A DNA stretch of 64,000 nucleotides from Syntrophaceae bacterium UBA2280 (GTDB lineage: Bacteria > Desulfobacterota > Syntrophia > Syntrophales > Smithellaceae): contig DDWS01000032.1 in the NCBI GenBank assembly GCA_002347685.1, forward strand, positions 10,504 to 74,503, given 5' to 3'. Under the pieces are notes generated by a model. It did not search any database, was not told where the DNA came from, and saw only the letters and a program-made list of their open reading frames with translations. The translations under genes and the position numbers were made by a program. Positions 24,928 through 34,641 of the stretch are shown piece after piece; position 1 is the first letter of the stretch, and the number at the start of each line of letters is the position of its first letter.

Positions 24928-26238
24928 ATGACGGGTTCGGATGTTCTGGTGGTAGTACCGCACAGCGGCGTCTCGATACCGCCGGAGATTCCATTGGAAG
25001 ACCTGTCCGACGAATTCTCCAGGCTGATCAGGAACATCGACTGGTACACGCACTGGCTGTATGATTTCCGGGATCTTCTCGGCAACCGGCAGGCTGTCTT
25101 TCCATATTGCAGCATCCTGCTTGAGGCCAACCGGGATCCGTCCGACATTGAGCAGAGTGTGCCCCTTGAGGATATTCACGGCAGGCCGGTATACAGGTCG
25201 GGCTGTGAGCCGTCTGTATCCATGCGGACGGCCTGGTCCGACAAGTATCTCAAGCCCTTTCACCGCGGCATCGAAGAGACGATCTCCGCAGGCGCCGGTC
25301 TGATATTCGACGGCCATTCCACCGTCACGGCCCGCGGCGTTGCCGATCATCAGATTGATCTGATGAATTATCAGCACACGGAGCGTGATGAAAAGCCGCT
25401 CGTTTACTGTCCGGACATTATCGTGGAAACCTATGCGGCCGAGCTTCGCCGCCGGCTTCCCGATGTTCTGGTCACCGTGAACGCGTCGGAGTATTTTAAG
25501 ATTCACGGCCATGTGTGCGCGGCGCATTCGGTCAACGCCATCAAGCGCGTCGGTACGCGGGCTCCGGCGTTTATTCAGGAGACCAACGAGCGCCTTTTCA
25601 GAAATGATGACGGTACGCCCGACATTGCCCGGATCAATCGCCTTCGACGCGCGTTTGCCGAAGCGCTCGCGCAGACGCTCCAGTCGCTTCAGGAATCACA
25701 GAAAATGACCATGATCGACCTGCATATTGGAAAGCAGATCTATGATTACGACTGCGGCGCCCAGGCGCTGCAGACGGTGATGCACTACTACGGCGTGGAC
25801 ATCGGGGGTGACGAGCTGATGGATGCGCTTTGCACCTCTGAAGAAGGAACCCCGCCTGAAGCGATGATTCGGGTGGCCAGACAGTTTGGTTTCGAGGTAA
25901 AGTCCGGCACGCAGTGGTCCCTCAATCAGGTCAAACAGTATGTGGATGCGGGAACCCCGGTGATTGTGCTTTTGCAGGCATGGTCCGACCGGTACATGAC
26001 GCTTGACGACTGGCGCCGGGACTGGGATGACGGTCATTACGCGATCATTATCGGCCTGAACAAAGATGTGCTTTTATTTGAAGATCCGGCGACCATTCGT
26101 CGCACCTGGCTGCGCGAACGCGAGTTTCTCGCGCGCTGGCATGACGTCAACCCGAAAACCGGCGAGAAATACGAGCATTTCGGGATGGTGCTGCTGGGCA
26201 GACAGCCCGCCAAATTGTCTTTGGAACACATGGATTGA
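24928..26238 (+). CDS. N-formylglutamate amidohydrolase fused to a C39-like peptidase domain
   Basis: 436 aa from ATG 24928 (AAGGGAAG upstream; the frame continues to 24871). Residues ~1-265 are an N-formylglutamate amidohydrolase/FGase-like zinc hydrolase: VVVPHSGVSIPPEI, the EANRDPSD loop, IFDGHST and VNASEYFKIHGHV. Residues ~270-430 are a C39-type papain-like domain with the Cys in YDYDCGAQALQTVMHYYG, the His in DDGHYAIIIG and the Asp in FEDPA. Both halves keep their catalytic residues, and there is no signal peptide or transporter domain. I do not know this fusion as a described enzyme. It might cleave a peptide or amide and then remove a formyl or acyl group from the released amino acid. 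Confidence 0.82.
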   Translation: MTGSDVLVVVPHSGVSIPPEIPLEDLSDEFSRLIRNIDWYTHWLYDFRDLLGNRQAVFPYCSILLEANRDPSDIEQSVPLEDIHGRPVYRSGCEPSVSMRTAWSDKYLKPFHRGIEETISAGAGLIFDGHSTVTARGVADHQIDLMNYQHTERDEKPLVYCPDIIVETYAAELRRRLPDVLVTVNASEYFKIHGHVCAAHSVNAIKRVGTRAPAFIQETNERLFRNDDGTPDIARINRLRRAFAEALAQTLQSLQESQKMTMIDLHIGKQIYDYDCGAQALQTVMHYYGVDIGGDELMDALCTSEEGTPPEAMIRVARQFGFEVKSGTQWSLNQVKQYVDAGTPVIVLLQAWSDRYMTLDDWRRDWDDGHYAIIIGLNKDVLLFEDPATIRRTWLREREFLARWHDVNPKTGEKYEHFGMVLLGRQPAKLSLEHMD

Positions 26239-26295
26239 AGTGGCATGCGGCAGTGGGTGAAGGTGTCGGCGCGGGATTTTTTTCCAGCAGGTCCA

Positions 26296-26364
26296 GATAG
26301 CACGGAAGGGTTTGGTCTGCCCTTGGCCGAGGCCATGGCCTGCGGGGTGACGGTGGTCTGCTCC
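26296..26364 (+). pseudogene. Remnant of a GT4-type glycosyltransferase
   Basis: About 23 codons read DSTEGFGLPLAEAMACG and then VTVVCS, the nucleotide-sugar-binding motif of family 4 glycosyltransferases. Neither flank continues the homology, so this is a fossil of a deleted gene. The open frame around it (26245-26457) is not a functional gene. Confidence 0.6.
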
Positions 26365-26515
26365 CGATACTTGCGGAAATTTTATTATGGCATTGAGTTC
26401 GGGCGCAGTACCTCTTCCTCAGGTAAAACGGGTGTCATATCCTTAACACATCGATGAATGCCGTATTTTACCCGTTGCGATACATAAAACCAGCATCTTT
26501 TCAAAGGAGGCCTTC

Positions 26516-27058
26516 ATGGAACTGAAAACGAAAGACGGCGGCTGGAACCCCTATCTGGCCGGCGCACTGGTCGGGATCCTGGCACTGGTTTCCGTCCTGG
26601 CCACGACGCAGATTCTGGGCAAGACAAACTACATCGGCGCATCCACCACGTTTGTGCGCGCAGCGGCGTATCTGGAAAAGGCGGTTTCATCGGATTATGT
26701 CGACAAAAACGAATATTTTACGAAAACCAAAATCCGTGTAGACTGGCAGTTTATGCTCATGATCGGCATTTTCCTGGGGTCGTTGGTTTCATCTCTTACC
26801 GATCGGAGTTTTAAAATTGAGAAGGTGCCGCCGATGTGGGAGTCCCGTTTCGGCCCGTCGATTGGAAAACGGGCGATCGGCTCGTTTTTAGGTGGAATTG
26901 TGGCGATGATCGGGGCGCGAATGGCTGACGGCTGCCCCAGTGGTCATGGCCTGAGCGGCATGATGCAGTTGTCAGCAAGCTCGTTTGTCGCGTTGATCCT
27001 TTTCTTTGGCGTCGGTGTCCTGTTCGCCCGGCTCATTTACGTCAGGAGGAAATCATGA
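26516..27058 (+). CDS. YeeE/YedE family membrane transporter, subunit 1
   Basis: 180 aa integral membrane protein with a good AAGGAGG. Four to five helices; the family signature with a conserved cysteine is GARMADGCPSGHGLSG. YeeE/YedE proteins include the thiosulfate importer TsuA; in many bacteria the protein is split into two half-size genes, as here. The second half starts inside the stop (ATGA overlap, 27055-27058), so they are translated together as one complex. A sulfur-compound substrate fits the rhodanese genes 8 kb upstream. Confidence 0.88.
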   Translation: MELKTKDGGWNPYLAGALVGILALVSVLATTQILGKTNYIGASTTFVRAAAYLEKAVSSDYVDKNEYFTKTKIRVDWQFMLMIGIFLGSLVSSLTDRSFKIEKVPPMWESRFGPSIGKRAIGSFLGGIVAMIGARMADGCPSGHGLSGMMQLSASSFVALILFFGVGVLFARLIYVRRKS

Positions 27059-27585
27059 GTGCTGAACAAATTCTGGGGTTGGTCACAGGGGTGGTATTCG
27101 GATACCTGCTGCAAAAGGGCAGGGTGATCCGTTTTGAAAAGCAACTGGGCGCGCTGCTTATTCAGGATATGACCATTTTCAAGTTCATGCTCTCGGCGGT
27201 ACTCGTGGGCGGTCTGGGTATCCACATTCTGACGGATGCAGGCATCATCGCGATGAGTCACAAGCCGATGAATTCAGGCGCGGTTGTTTTGGGCGGGGTG
27301 CTCTTCGGCGCGGGTTGGGCCATTATGGGGTATTGTCCCGGTACGTCCGTGGCTGCGCTGGGCGAAGGCCGGATTCATGCGGCGTTCGCGATCGCCGGAA
27401 TGATCGTCGGTGCGGGCATTTTCGCGGAGTTTTACCCGGTATTTTCTTCGACGATCGGCGCGTGGCAGAATTTCGGGAAAATCGGACTGTCTGATGTTTT
27501 CGGTGTCCATCATTGGGTGATTCTGCCGGTTTTCTGGATTCTGGTGATCGGCCTGTTTTACGTTTTCGAGAAAAAGGACCTTTAG
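27055..27585 (+). CDS. YeeE/YedE family membrane transporter, subunit 2
   Basis: 176 aa, five hydrophobic helices. The signature cysteine lies in MGYCPGTSVAALGEGR, the second half of the YeeE/YedE repeat. It is translationally coupled to the upstream half. Thiosulfate or another sulfane-sulfur ion is the likely cargo, from family knowledge only. Confidence 0.88.
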   Translation: MSAEQILGLVTGVVFGYLLQKGRVIRFEKQLGALLIQDMTIFKFMLSAVLVGGLGIHILTDAGIIAMSHKPMNSGAVVLGGVLFGAGWAIMGYCPGTSVAALGEGRIHAAFAIAGMIVGAGIFAEFYPVFSSTIGAWQNFGKIGLSDVFGVHHWVILPVFWILVIGLFYVFEKKDL

Positions 27586-27635
27586 CGCAATACTGGCTCT
27601 GATAAAAAAACAGGCGAAAATCCTATGGCCATCGG

Positions 27636-30600
27636 TTATGGTGCGGCGGCAGAGCCGGCAGCCTTCATTAAAGCCTTTGTCTGATACATGAGGCGGTCCG
27701 CTTCCCGGATCCGATCCGGCAGATTATCATCAGCATGGACGGTGGCGTGGCCGGCGGACAGGCTCATGGGGGGTTCGTTGTTCGAGTTGAATGTCCTGAT
27801 GTTTTCATTGAGCCGCTCAATGGCCTGTGCACAGGTGTCCTCGTCCACTAAAGGAAGCAGGGCGAGAAATTCATCCCCGCCGATCCGGGCGGTCATGTCT
27901 TCGGGTCGGAAGGTCTGTTTGAGAAGGGTGGCCGCATTTTTAATATACATATCCCCCATAGCGTGTCCGTATTCGTCGTTGATTTTTTTCAGGTCATTGA
28001 GGTCGATAATGATCACACTGACCGGTCTTAAGCGGCTGGAGGCTAGCCGGATGATCTCGGCATCGGCGTAAAACCGGTTGAAAAGTCCCGTGAGCGAATC
28101 GTGGATACTGATGTACTGAAGCTTTTCTTCCGCGTGTTTCTGTCCTGTGATGTCGTTGACGTGCATCAGTACGCTGTCCGGCGGAGCAAAAGCATATTTG
28201 ACGATGACGTAACGTTTTTCCGCCCGGTCGTCGAGGCTGTACCAGAAATGGTTTTCAACGGCTTTGCGCCTGGAAAGACAGGTGCGGATGTCCTGCGGGA
28301 TCTGCGGCATACGTTTGAAGAACTGATCGGCGGTTCTTCCCACGAAATCCATAACGCGGTCCCCGATGAACTGAAGCGCTGCGCCGTTGAATTCCGCAAG
28401 GATGAGTTCTTCACCGCCGGCTTTCCAGACAAAAGTCGGGACGGGGATGTTGTTGAACAAAAGCCGGATACGTTCCTCACTTTGCCGCAGCGCTTCTTCA
28501 GCCTGCTTTTGTTCCGTGACGTCGCGTGCCATGGTGCGGAATCCCATCGGATTTCCCTGTGCATCCCGGATCAGGCCGATGGCCAACTGATGCACCTTCA
28601 CAGTGCCGTCTCCGCGAACAATTTCATAGTCGTCTATCTTGCTGTGAATACCTGTTTTAAATACATTGCGGTAGGTTTCCCGGAATCTTTCTTTCGCGCC
28701 TGACGTGGTGAGCATCCGGTAATTCATGCGATAAAGGCTTTGTCTGTCGTATCCCATCATGGCGCATCCGGCATCGTTTGCGAAGATGATTTTTCCCTGC
28801 AGATTGCTTTCGAAATAACCTTCGGAAATATTTTCCAGAATCGACCGGTATCTTTCTTCACTTTCCCGGAGAGCCTGTTCCGCCTTCCGGCGTTCGGTAA
28901 TGTCATGGATGATGGAGTAAAGGAGTTGCTTGCCGCCGATGGTAACCGGTCCGCTGAAGACCTCTACCGGACGAATGTCCCCGTTGGCCAGGCGATGCCG
29001 GAAGTAAAAATGGCTGCGCTGCTCGTGGCCTGCCTGCTGCATTTCTTCGAACACATCTTCCGCACCGGGAACATTGAGATCGGTTATCTTTTTATGCAAC
29101 AGCTCATCTTTGGTGTAGCGGTAGTAGTCGCAGGCGGCCAGGTTGGCGTCGACGATGTTTGCGGTATCCGGATCGATCAGCAGCATGACCGCTTTGCTGT
29201 ACTGGAATAAATTCCGGTATCGCGCCTCGCTTTGTTCGAGGGCGTCCTGGATCTGTTTTCTGCTTGTGATATCCCGGGAAGTGCCGCGAAAGCCGATGGG
29301 TTTTCCCTCTGCATCGCAAATGAGCGAAGCGGATATTTCCACATAAAGCAATTGTTTATTTTTTCTGATTACTTCAAAATCATCGATGAATGCCGGCTGC
29401 CCGGTCCGATAGATTTCGCCGAATAATTGTCTGATGCGTTTGGCCTCTTCCGGTCGTGAATGCTGACGGTAATTCATTCCGACATATTCTTCGCGGGTGT
29501 AGCCGAGGCTGTGAGCCGCGCTTTCATTGGCGTAAGTGACGGTGCCTGCCAGATCCGTTTCAAAACAGCCGTCCGCAATGTTTTCCAGGAAATCGCGATA
29601 GCGTTCGAGTTCGGCCTCGTTCTTCTTTCTTTCCGTGACGTCCCGGCCGATGATGGACAGACCGGTCAGCTTCTGCGTTTTGTTGTAAATGGGGGATACG
29701 GTAAGGGAAATATTAAAAATTTCACCGCTCTTGCGCAATCGGCGGGTTTCGTAATGATCGATGTGTCTGCCCTGCATAAGGCTTTTGAGGATTCGGATAA
29801 CTTCATCTTGTTTATCCGGCGGGGACAAAAGCGTGATCGATTTTCCTGTTATTTCCGATTCGAGATAGCCGAATATCCTTTCGGCGCCGCGGTTCCAGTC
29901 GGTAATGGTCCCTTCGGGTGTCGTGCCGATGATCGCGTCTTCGGAGGCATCTACAATAGCTGCCAGGCGTGAAATCCGCAGCTGGTCTTTTTTGACTACG
30001 GTGATGTCTTCATAGGTTCCCAGAACACCGATGACTTTTCCACCGGCATCCCTGATCGGCATCTTATGTTTGTGCAGCCAGCGTTTTTGTCCTGAAGGCG
30101 AGGGCACTTCTTCATCGTAGCCGATTTTCGGCAGACCGGAGGAAATCACTTCCCGGTCCTCCTGCCCATATTGCAAGGCCCGGTCCGACCAGGCCAGTTG
30201 AGCATCCGTCCTGCCGACAACCTCTTCTACCGAATTAAACCCGGCGTCTCGTGCAAAATTCGCATTGCAGTCCACATACTTCAGTTGGGTGTCCTTCCAG
30301 AAAACCCCGACGGGCAGCGTGTTGATGACCTGGGTCAGCATCAACTGGGTCTGGATCAGAGCATCTTCGAATCTTTTGCGTTCCGCTACCTGCCAGAGGG
30401 ATCCCATCAGCAAAGTGGCCTGCTGAGTATCCACAAGGAGGTAGTCACTTTTTTTATTGGCCAGTCCCAAAACGGCCACAAGGCGGCCTTCGCTGAAAAC
30501 CGGAACGGTCATGAAGCGCGAAAGCGGCGCATGACCCTCGGGATAGCCTTTTTTCAGAGGATGCGGTGCGGTGAAGTCATTGATGACAATGGGGCGCGCC

Positions 30601-30881
30601 TGACGGACGGCCTCGCCCCACATGCCGGTTTTGTCCAGGTCATAGACGGTTTGAGGATCGGTGATGTTGCATAGGTCCATAACGCCTTCGGACCATGTAT
30701 TGAGAGTGAACTGGCGGGTCTCATCATTATAAAAATAGATATAGCCGATTTCGCTTTGTGTCAGCCCGATGGCTTCCTTTAACGCATAATTCAGAAGATC
30801 CTGCAGGGATGTTGCGCGATACTGGTTGATTCTGAGCAGGCTTTCCAGGCGGGCTTTTTCCGTTTGACGTCTTTCTTTCAT
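27636..30881 (-). CDS. Multi-PAS sensor diguanylate cyclase
   Basis: About 1081 aa. No membrane segment is seen, so it is a cytoplasmic sensor. An N-terminal GAF domain (about residues 15-165) is followed by six PAS domains of about 125 residues each with PAC-type ends (IIGRDVTERK, RGTSRDITSRK, IHDITERRK). A C-terminal GGDEF domain follows. The catalytic motif is intact (RIGGDEF) and the product-inhibition I-site RPED lies five residues before it, so it should make cyclic di-GMP with feedback control. The frame reaches a TTG at 30908; the ATG at 30881 (MKERRQTEKAR) is preferred, although neither start has a clear ribosome-binding site. Confidence 0.9.
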   Translation of the reverse strand: MKERRQTEKARLESLLRINQYRATSLQDLLNYALKEAIGLTQSEIGYIYFYNDETRQFTLNTWSEGVMDLCNITDPQTVYDLDKTGMWGEAVRQARPIVINDFTAPHPLKKGYPEGHAPLSRFMTVPVFSEGRLVAVLGLANKKSDYLLVDTQQATLLMGSLWQVAERKRFEDALIQTQLMLTQVINTLPVGVFWKDTQLKYVDCNANFARDAGFNSVEEVVGRTDAQLAWSDRALQYGQEDREVISSGLPKIGYDEEVPSPSGQKRWLHKHKMPIRDAGGKVIGVLGTYEDITVVKKDQLRISRLAAIVDASEDAIIGTTPEGTITDWNRGAERIFGYLESEITGKSITLLSPPDKQDEVIRILKSLMQGRHIDHYETRRLRKSGEIFNISLTVSPIYNKTQKLTGLSIIGRDVTERKKNEAELERYRDFLENIADGCFETDLAGTVTYANESAAHSLGYTREEYVGMNYRQHSRPEEAKRIRQLFGEIYRTGQPAFIDDFEVIRKNKQLLYVEISASLICDAEGKPIGFRGTSRDITSRKQIQDALEQSEARYRNLFQYSKAVMLLIDPDTANIVDANLAACDYYRYTKDELLHKKITDLNVPGAEDVFEEMQQAGHEQRSHFYFRHRLANGDIRPVEVFSGPVTIGGKQLLYSIIHDITERRKAEQALRESEERYRSILENISEGYFESNLQGKIIFANDAGCAMMGYDRQSLYRMNYRMLTTSGAKERFRETYRNVFKTGIHSKIDDYEIVRGDGTVKVHQLAIGLIRDAQGNPMGFRTMARDVTEQKQAEEALRQSEERIRLLFNNIPVPTFVWKAGGEELILAEFNGAALQFIGDRVMDFVGRTADQFFKRMPQIPQDIRTCLSRRKAVENHFWYSLDDRAEKRYVIVKYAFAPPDSVLMHVNDITGQKHAEEKLQYISIHDSLTGLFNRFYADAEIIRLASSRLRPVSVIIIDLNDLKKINDEYGHAMGDMYIKNAATLLKQTFRPEDMTARIGGDEFLALLPLVDEDTCAQAIERLNENIRTFNSNNEPPMSLSAGHATVHADDNLPDRIREADRLMYQTKALMKAAGSAAAP

Positions 30882-31119
30882 ATTTAAAGCCCAAATAGTG
30901 AATTTCAATCGTTTTTTGGTTTATACTATAAGGTTCCTCCGTTTTCCTGTCAAGCGTTTATTGTGTGTTTTTGCAATCCGCACAGGTGTTTGATCGGTGC
31001 CCTCGCAGGACCTTCCGCAGAAGAGATAACATTCGTGGTGATGAATACGCCTCTGGCGGGAATCTTTCGTGTGGAAGTTATGCAGGCCATAACGGTTCCG
31101 GCATGAGCCCGAAAAGCAC

Positions 31120-31926
31120 TTACCGGAGAGCTTTTTTTATTTCTCTTGCGTAATCAGATACGATCCTGACAAGATTCCGGTTATTCCGGTTTTCGTCAAT
31201 CCGTTTGACCACCGCGCTGCCGATGACGACACCGTCGGCAAGGGCGGCGATTTCTCCGGCCTGTGCCGCCCCGCTGATGCCGAAACCCACGACAATCGGC
31301 ATTTTACTGAGCTTGCGGATTTTGCCGATGTCGCGGGCGATATCGTCGATTTTCGGCGCGGCGGTGCCGGTGACGCCGGTGATGGAAATGTAGTAGAGAA
31401 ATCCCGCGGCGCTTTGGATTATCGTTTTCAAGCGGTCCTGGCCGGTGGTCGGCGCGACAAGCGAGATGAAATCGAGACGGGCGGCATCGGTATGGATTCT
31501 CAGCTCCCGGGCTTCTTCCGGCGGCAGGTCAACAACGAGTACGCCGTCCACGCCGGTTTTTTGAGCGGTCGTTGCGAATTTCTCCACGCCGTAGGAAAAA
31601 ATCGGATTGAAGTAGCCGAAAAGTACAATGGGGATCTGCGATGTTTGCCGGATTTCGGCGACCATCTCTAAAATGCCCGGCAAAGTGGTTCCGGTCTTCA
31701 GCGCTCGCTGTGAGGCGGCCTGAATCACCGGGCCGTCGGCGGTAGGGTCGGAAAACGGAACCCCGATTTCCAGGATGTCCACCCCCGCGTCTTCCAGACC
31801 AAAAATGAGATCCTTTGTGACGGCAAGCGAGGGATCGCCCGCCGTCAAATACACCACCAGGGCTTTTTCATTTTTAGCCCTTAAAGATTCAAACTTGTCT
31901 TCGATTCGTCCCATCATTTCGCTCAT
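31120..31926 (-). CDS. trpA: Tryptophan synthase alpha chain
   Basis: 268 aa. Cleaves indole-3-glycerol phosphate to indole and glyceraldehyde-3-phosphate. Catalytic glutamate and aspartate are in LEIGVPFSDPTADGPVIQ. It is the last gene of the trp operon, 57 bases after trpB. Confidence 0.97.
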   Translation of the reverse strand: MSEMMGRIEDKFESLRAKNEKALVVYLTAGDPSLAVTKDLIFGLEDAGVDILEIGVPFSDPTADGPVIQAASQRALKTGTTLPGILEMVAEIRQTSQIPIVLFGYFNPIFSYGVEKFATTAQKTGVDGVLVVDLPPEEARELRIHTDAARLDFISLVAPTTGQDRLKTIIQSAAGFLYYISITGVTGTAAPKIDDIARDIGKIRKLSKMPIVVGFGISGAAQAGEIAALADGVVIGSAVVKRIDENRNNRNLVRIVSDYAREIKKALR

Positions 31927-31983
31927 TTTTATTTCCTTCTTTTCTAAAGGAGGATTTCCGCAGGTTGCGCTCGAGAGCGTTCC

Positions 31984-33165
31984 CTACAATGTCTCAATAA
32001 TCGTCTGCGCGTCTTTGTCGCCGCGGCCTGACAGGCAGACCGCCAGAATCTTGTTTTTCTTCAGCTGCGGCGCGATTTTCATCGCATAGGCAATTGCGTG
32101 CGAGCTTTCCAGCGCGGGAATCAATCCTTCCTGGCGCGACAAAAACATGAACGCCTCAACGGCTTCTTTATCCGTGACCGTCACATAATTCACACGACCC
32201 GTTTTTGCGAAATATGCGTGTTCCGGCCCCACGCCGGGATAGTCCAGCCCTGCTGCAATGGAATAAGCGTCGCGCACCTGGCCATGCTCATCTTGCAGGA
32301 GATACGTCTTATTCCCGTGCAAAACGCCAACCTGCCCGCCATTGATGCTTGCGGAATGTTCGGTCGTATGCAACCCGTGTCCGGCGGCTTCCACACCGAA
32401 CATCGCTACTTTCTTTTCATTGCGAAATGGATAAAACGTACCCATTGCGTTCGAACCGCCGCCCACGCAGGCTACCAGAACATCGGGAGGACGCCCTTCC
32501 TTTGCGGCAAGCTGCTTTTTAATTTCCACGCCGATCACGGACTGAAAGTTTCTGACCATCACAGGGTAGGGGTGCGGACCGGCAGTGGTCCCGATGATGT
32601 AAAATGTGTCGCGGACGCTTCCGACCCAGTAGCGCATGGCTTCGTTCATCGCGTCTTTGAGCGTGGCCGTGCCGCTTTTGACCGGCACCACTTCCGCTCC
32701 GAGAATTTTCATGCGGAAAACGTTGGGTGCCTGGCGGCGGATGTCTTCTTCGCCCATGAAGATTTTGCACTCCATGCCGAAGAGCGCCGCGACGGTGGCG
32801 GTGGCCACGCCGTGCTGTCCCGCGCCGGTTTCAGCGATAATCTTCTTTTTACCCATCCGTCTGGCCAATAGCGCCTGACCCAGGGTGTTGTTGATTTTGT
32901 GAGAGCCTGTGTGATTGAGGTCTTCGCGCTTGAGATAAATCTTCGCGCCGCCCAGGCTTTCCGTCATTCTCCGGGCGAAATAAAGAGGCGTAGGACGTCC
33001 GGCGTATTCACGCCGATACCAGTCAAACTCTTTCGCGAAAGACCTGTCTTTTTTTGCCTTGCCGTAGGCTGCTTCCAGTTCAAGCAATGCGGGCATGAGG
33101 GTTTCGGCGGCATAGCGTCCTCCGAAGATGTCAAAATGCCCATATCGATCCGGTAAGTTCTTCAT
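31984..33165 (-). CDS. trpB: Tryptophan synthase beta chain
   Basis: 393 aa PLP enzyme joining indole and serine. The PLP lysine is in the HTGSHKINN motif; the phosphate-binding loop is VGGGSNAMG. Length and N terminus match the TrpB1 type that works with TrpA. It overlaps trpF by 4 bases. Confidence 0.98.
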   Translation of the reverse strand: MKNLPDRYGHFDIFGGRYAAETLMPALLELEAAYGKAKKDRSFAKEFDWYRREYAGRPTPLYFARRMTESLGGAKIYLKREDLNHTGSHKINNTLGQALLARRMGKKKIIAETGAGQHGVATATVAALFGMECKIFMGEEDIRRQAPNVFRMKILGAEVVPVKSGTATLKDAMNEAMRYWVGSVRDTFYIIGTTAGPHPYPVMVRNFQSVIGVEIKKQLAAKEGRPPDVLVACVGGGSNAMGTFYPFRNEKKVAMFGVEAAGHGLHTTEHSASINGGQVGVLHGNKTYLLQDEHGQVRDAYSIAAGLDYPGVGPEHAYFAKTGRVNYVTVTDKEAVEAFMFLSRQEGLIPALESSHAIAYAMKIAPQLKKNKILAVCLSGRGDKDAQTIIETL

Positions 33166-33818
33166 TGGTTTTCCCTTCGAGTAAAAATGACGGCGTGTGT
33201 GTCAGCATCCTGTGCTGTTTTGATGATCTGCATGATCCGTCGGATTTTTGCCGGATCTTTTTTTCCTGGCGATGATTCGACGCCGCTTCCGATATCCAGT
33301 GCGGCAGGATGAACCTTTTGCACCGCGTCGAGTACATTTTTTTCTTTTATGCCTCCGGAAAGAACCAGCGGTTGTAAGATTTGAGAGGCCATTTCCCAGT
33401 TTGCTGTTTTTCCCGTGCCGCCGTAAAGGCCTGCGTGGCGGCTGTCCACCAGAATGGCTGAAACATCAAAGGCCGCAGCCTTTTTCAAATCCCCGTCGTT
33501 TTCCAATGCCAGTGCCTTGATCGTCTGACGGGCCGGAAACGCCCGGCAGTATTCGGGCGATTCATCTCCGTGGAGTTGAACCATGTCCAGGCGACAATCG
33601 TTGAAGATTTCTTGAACCGTTGTCGTTCTTTCGTTGACGAAGACGCCGACTTTTACTAAATCCGGCGGCAGCCTGTCAATGATTTCCGAGGCGCTTTGCG
33701 GTGCGATATAACGAGGGGAAGGGCGGTAAAAGATGAACCCCACGGCGGCAGCGCCGTTTGATGCGGCGCACAGTGCGTCTTCGAGATTCGTGATGCCGCA
33801 AATCTTTACTTGGATCAT
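33162..33818 (-). CDS. trpF: Phosphoribosylanthranilate isomerase
   Basis: 218 aa, a little longer than the usual ~205 because of a C-terminal extension (MQIIKTAQDADTHAVIFTR). The catalytic cysteine is in VKICGITN at the N terminus and the aspartate in ILVDSRHAG. It overlaps trpC and trpB by 4 bases each. Confidence 0.96.
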   Translation of the reverse strand: MIQVKICGITNLEDALCAASNGAAAVGFIFYRPSPRYIAPQSASEIIDRLPPDLVKVGVFVNERTTTVQEIFNDCRLDMVQLHGDESPEYCRAFPARQTIKALALENDGDLKKAAAFDVSAILVDSRHAGLYGGTGKTANWEMASQILQPLVLSGGIKEKNVLDAVQKVHPAALDIGSGVESSPGKKDPAKIRRIMQIIKTAQDADTHAVIFTRRENQ

Positions 33819-34594
33819 TTTTTGCCTTCTTTCAGAAAAGACCGCAGTTGATCACCGATGTCCATTGATGTCATCAGCCCCTCGCCGATCAGAAAGGCGT
33901 GAATGCCGGCTGCCGTGAGACATTCAATGTCCGCCCGGTCTTTGATGGCGCTTTCCGCGACAACGGTAATGCCTGCCGGAATTTTCTTTTTCAGGTCGCG
34001 GCTGGTGTTGATGTCAGTGACAAACGTATCGAGATTGCGGTTGTTGATGCCGATGATCTCGGCATTTGCCGCCAGCGCCGTATCCAGTTCGTCTTGGGTG
34101 TGCACTTCAACGAGCGGGCTTAGGCCCATCTCTTTGGACAGGGCCATGAATTCAGCAAGCCTCGCTTTCAGCACGCGGACGATCAGCAAAATGGCGTCCG
34201 CGCCGATGGCCCGCGTTTCATAAACCTGAAGCGGATCAATAATAAAATCCTTGCGCAGAACCGGAATTCCAACTTCGCTTTTAATTTGCGTCAGATAATC
34301 CTTATGGCCGCAAAAATACGTTTCATCCGTGAGAACGGAAATGGCCGCCGCCCCGTTTTGCTCGTAGATCTTTGCGATGTCCAGCGGGGAGAAATGCTCA
34401 ACGAGCCTGCCGCGCGAAGGCGACGCGCATTTCACCTCGGCGATAATGGCGCAGGGTCTGCAGCTGATGGCCTCACGGAAATCCAGGCCCGGCGGCAGAC
34501 TTTTAATGGTTTCTTGCAGCTGTGAAAGGGTCGTCTCCCTTTTGAGCTTTGCCACTTCCTGTTTCTTCGTTCCTATAATTTTATCTAAAATCAT
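33815..34594 (-). CDS. trpC: Indole-3-glycerol phosphate synthase
   Basis: 259 aa from ATG 34594, preceded by GAGGAAGAA; the open frame extends to 34630 without a good site. EVKCASPSRG, VLRKDFIIDPLQVYE and GINNRNLDTF contain the catalytic lysines and the phosphate-binding residues. A separate TrpC, not fused to TrpF. Confidence 0.96.
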   Translation of the reverse strand: MILDKIIGTKKQEVAKLKRETTLSQLQETIKSLPPGLDFREAISCRPCAIIAEVKCASPSRGRLVEHFSPLDIAKIYEQNGAAAISVLTDETYFCGHKDYLTQIKSEVGIPVLRKDFIIDPLQVYETRAIGADAILLIVRVLKARLAEFMALSKEMGLSPLVEVHTQDELDTALAANAEIIGINNRNLDTFVTDINTSRDLKKKIPAGITVVAESAIKDRADIECLTAAGIHAFLIGEGLMTSMDIGDQLRSFLKEGKK

Positions 34595-34641
34595 TTCTTC
34601 CTCAATCCCTCCATGAACCTCTCCCCTCAAGGGAGCGGGGA

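Noticed and set aside
26245..26457. A complete 70-aa gene after the amidohydrolase fusion
   Set aside because: Only a 23-codon glycosyltransferase motif is meaningful; no ribosome-binding site and no homologous flanks.
30965..31153. A 62-aa frame between the sensor and trpA
   Set aside because: No ribosome-binding site, no recognisable sequence; treated as intergenic.
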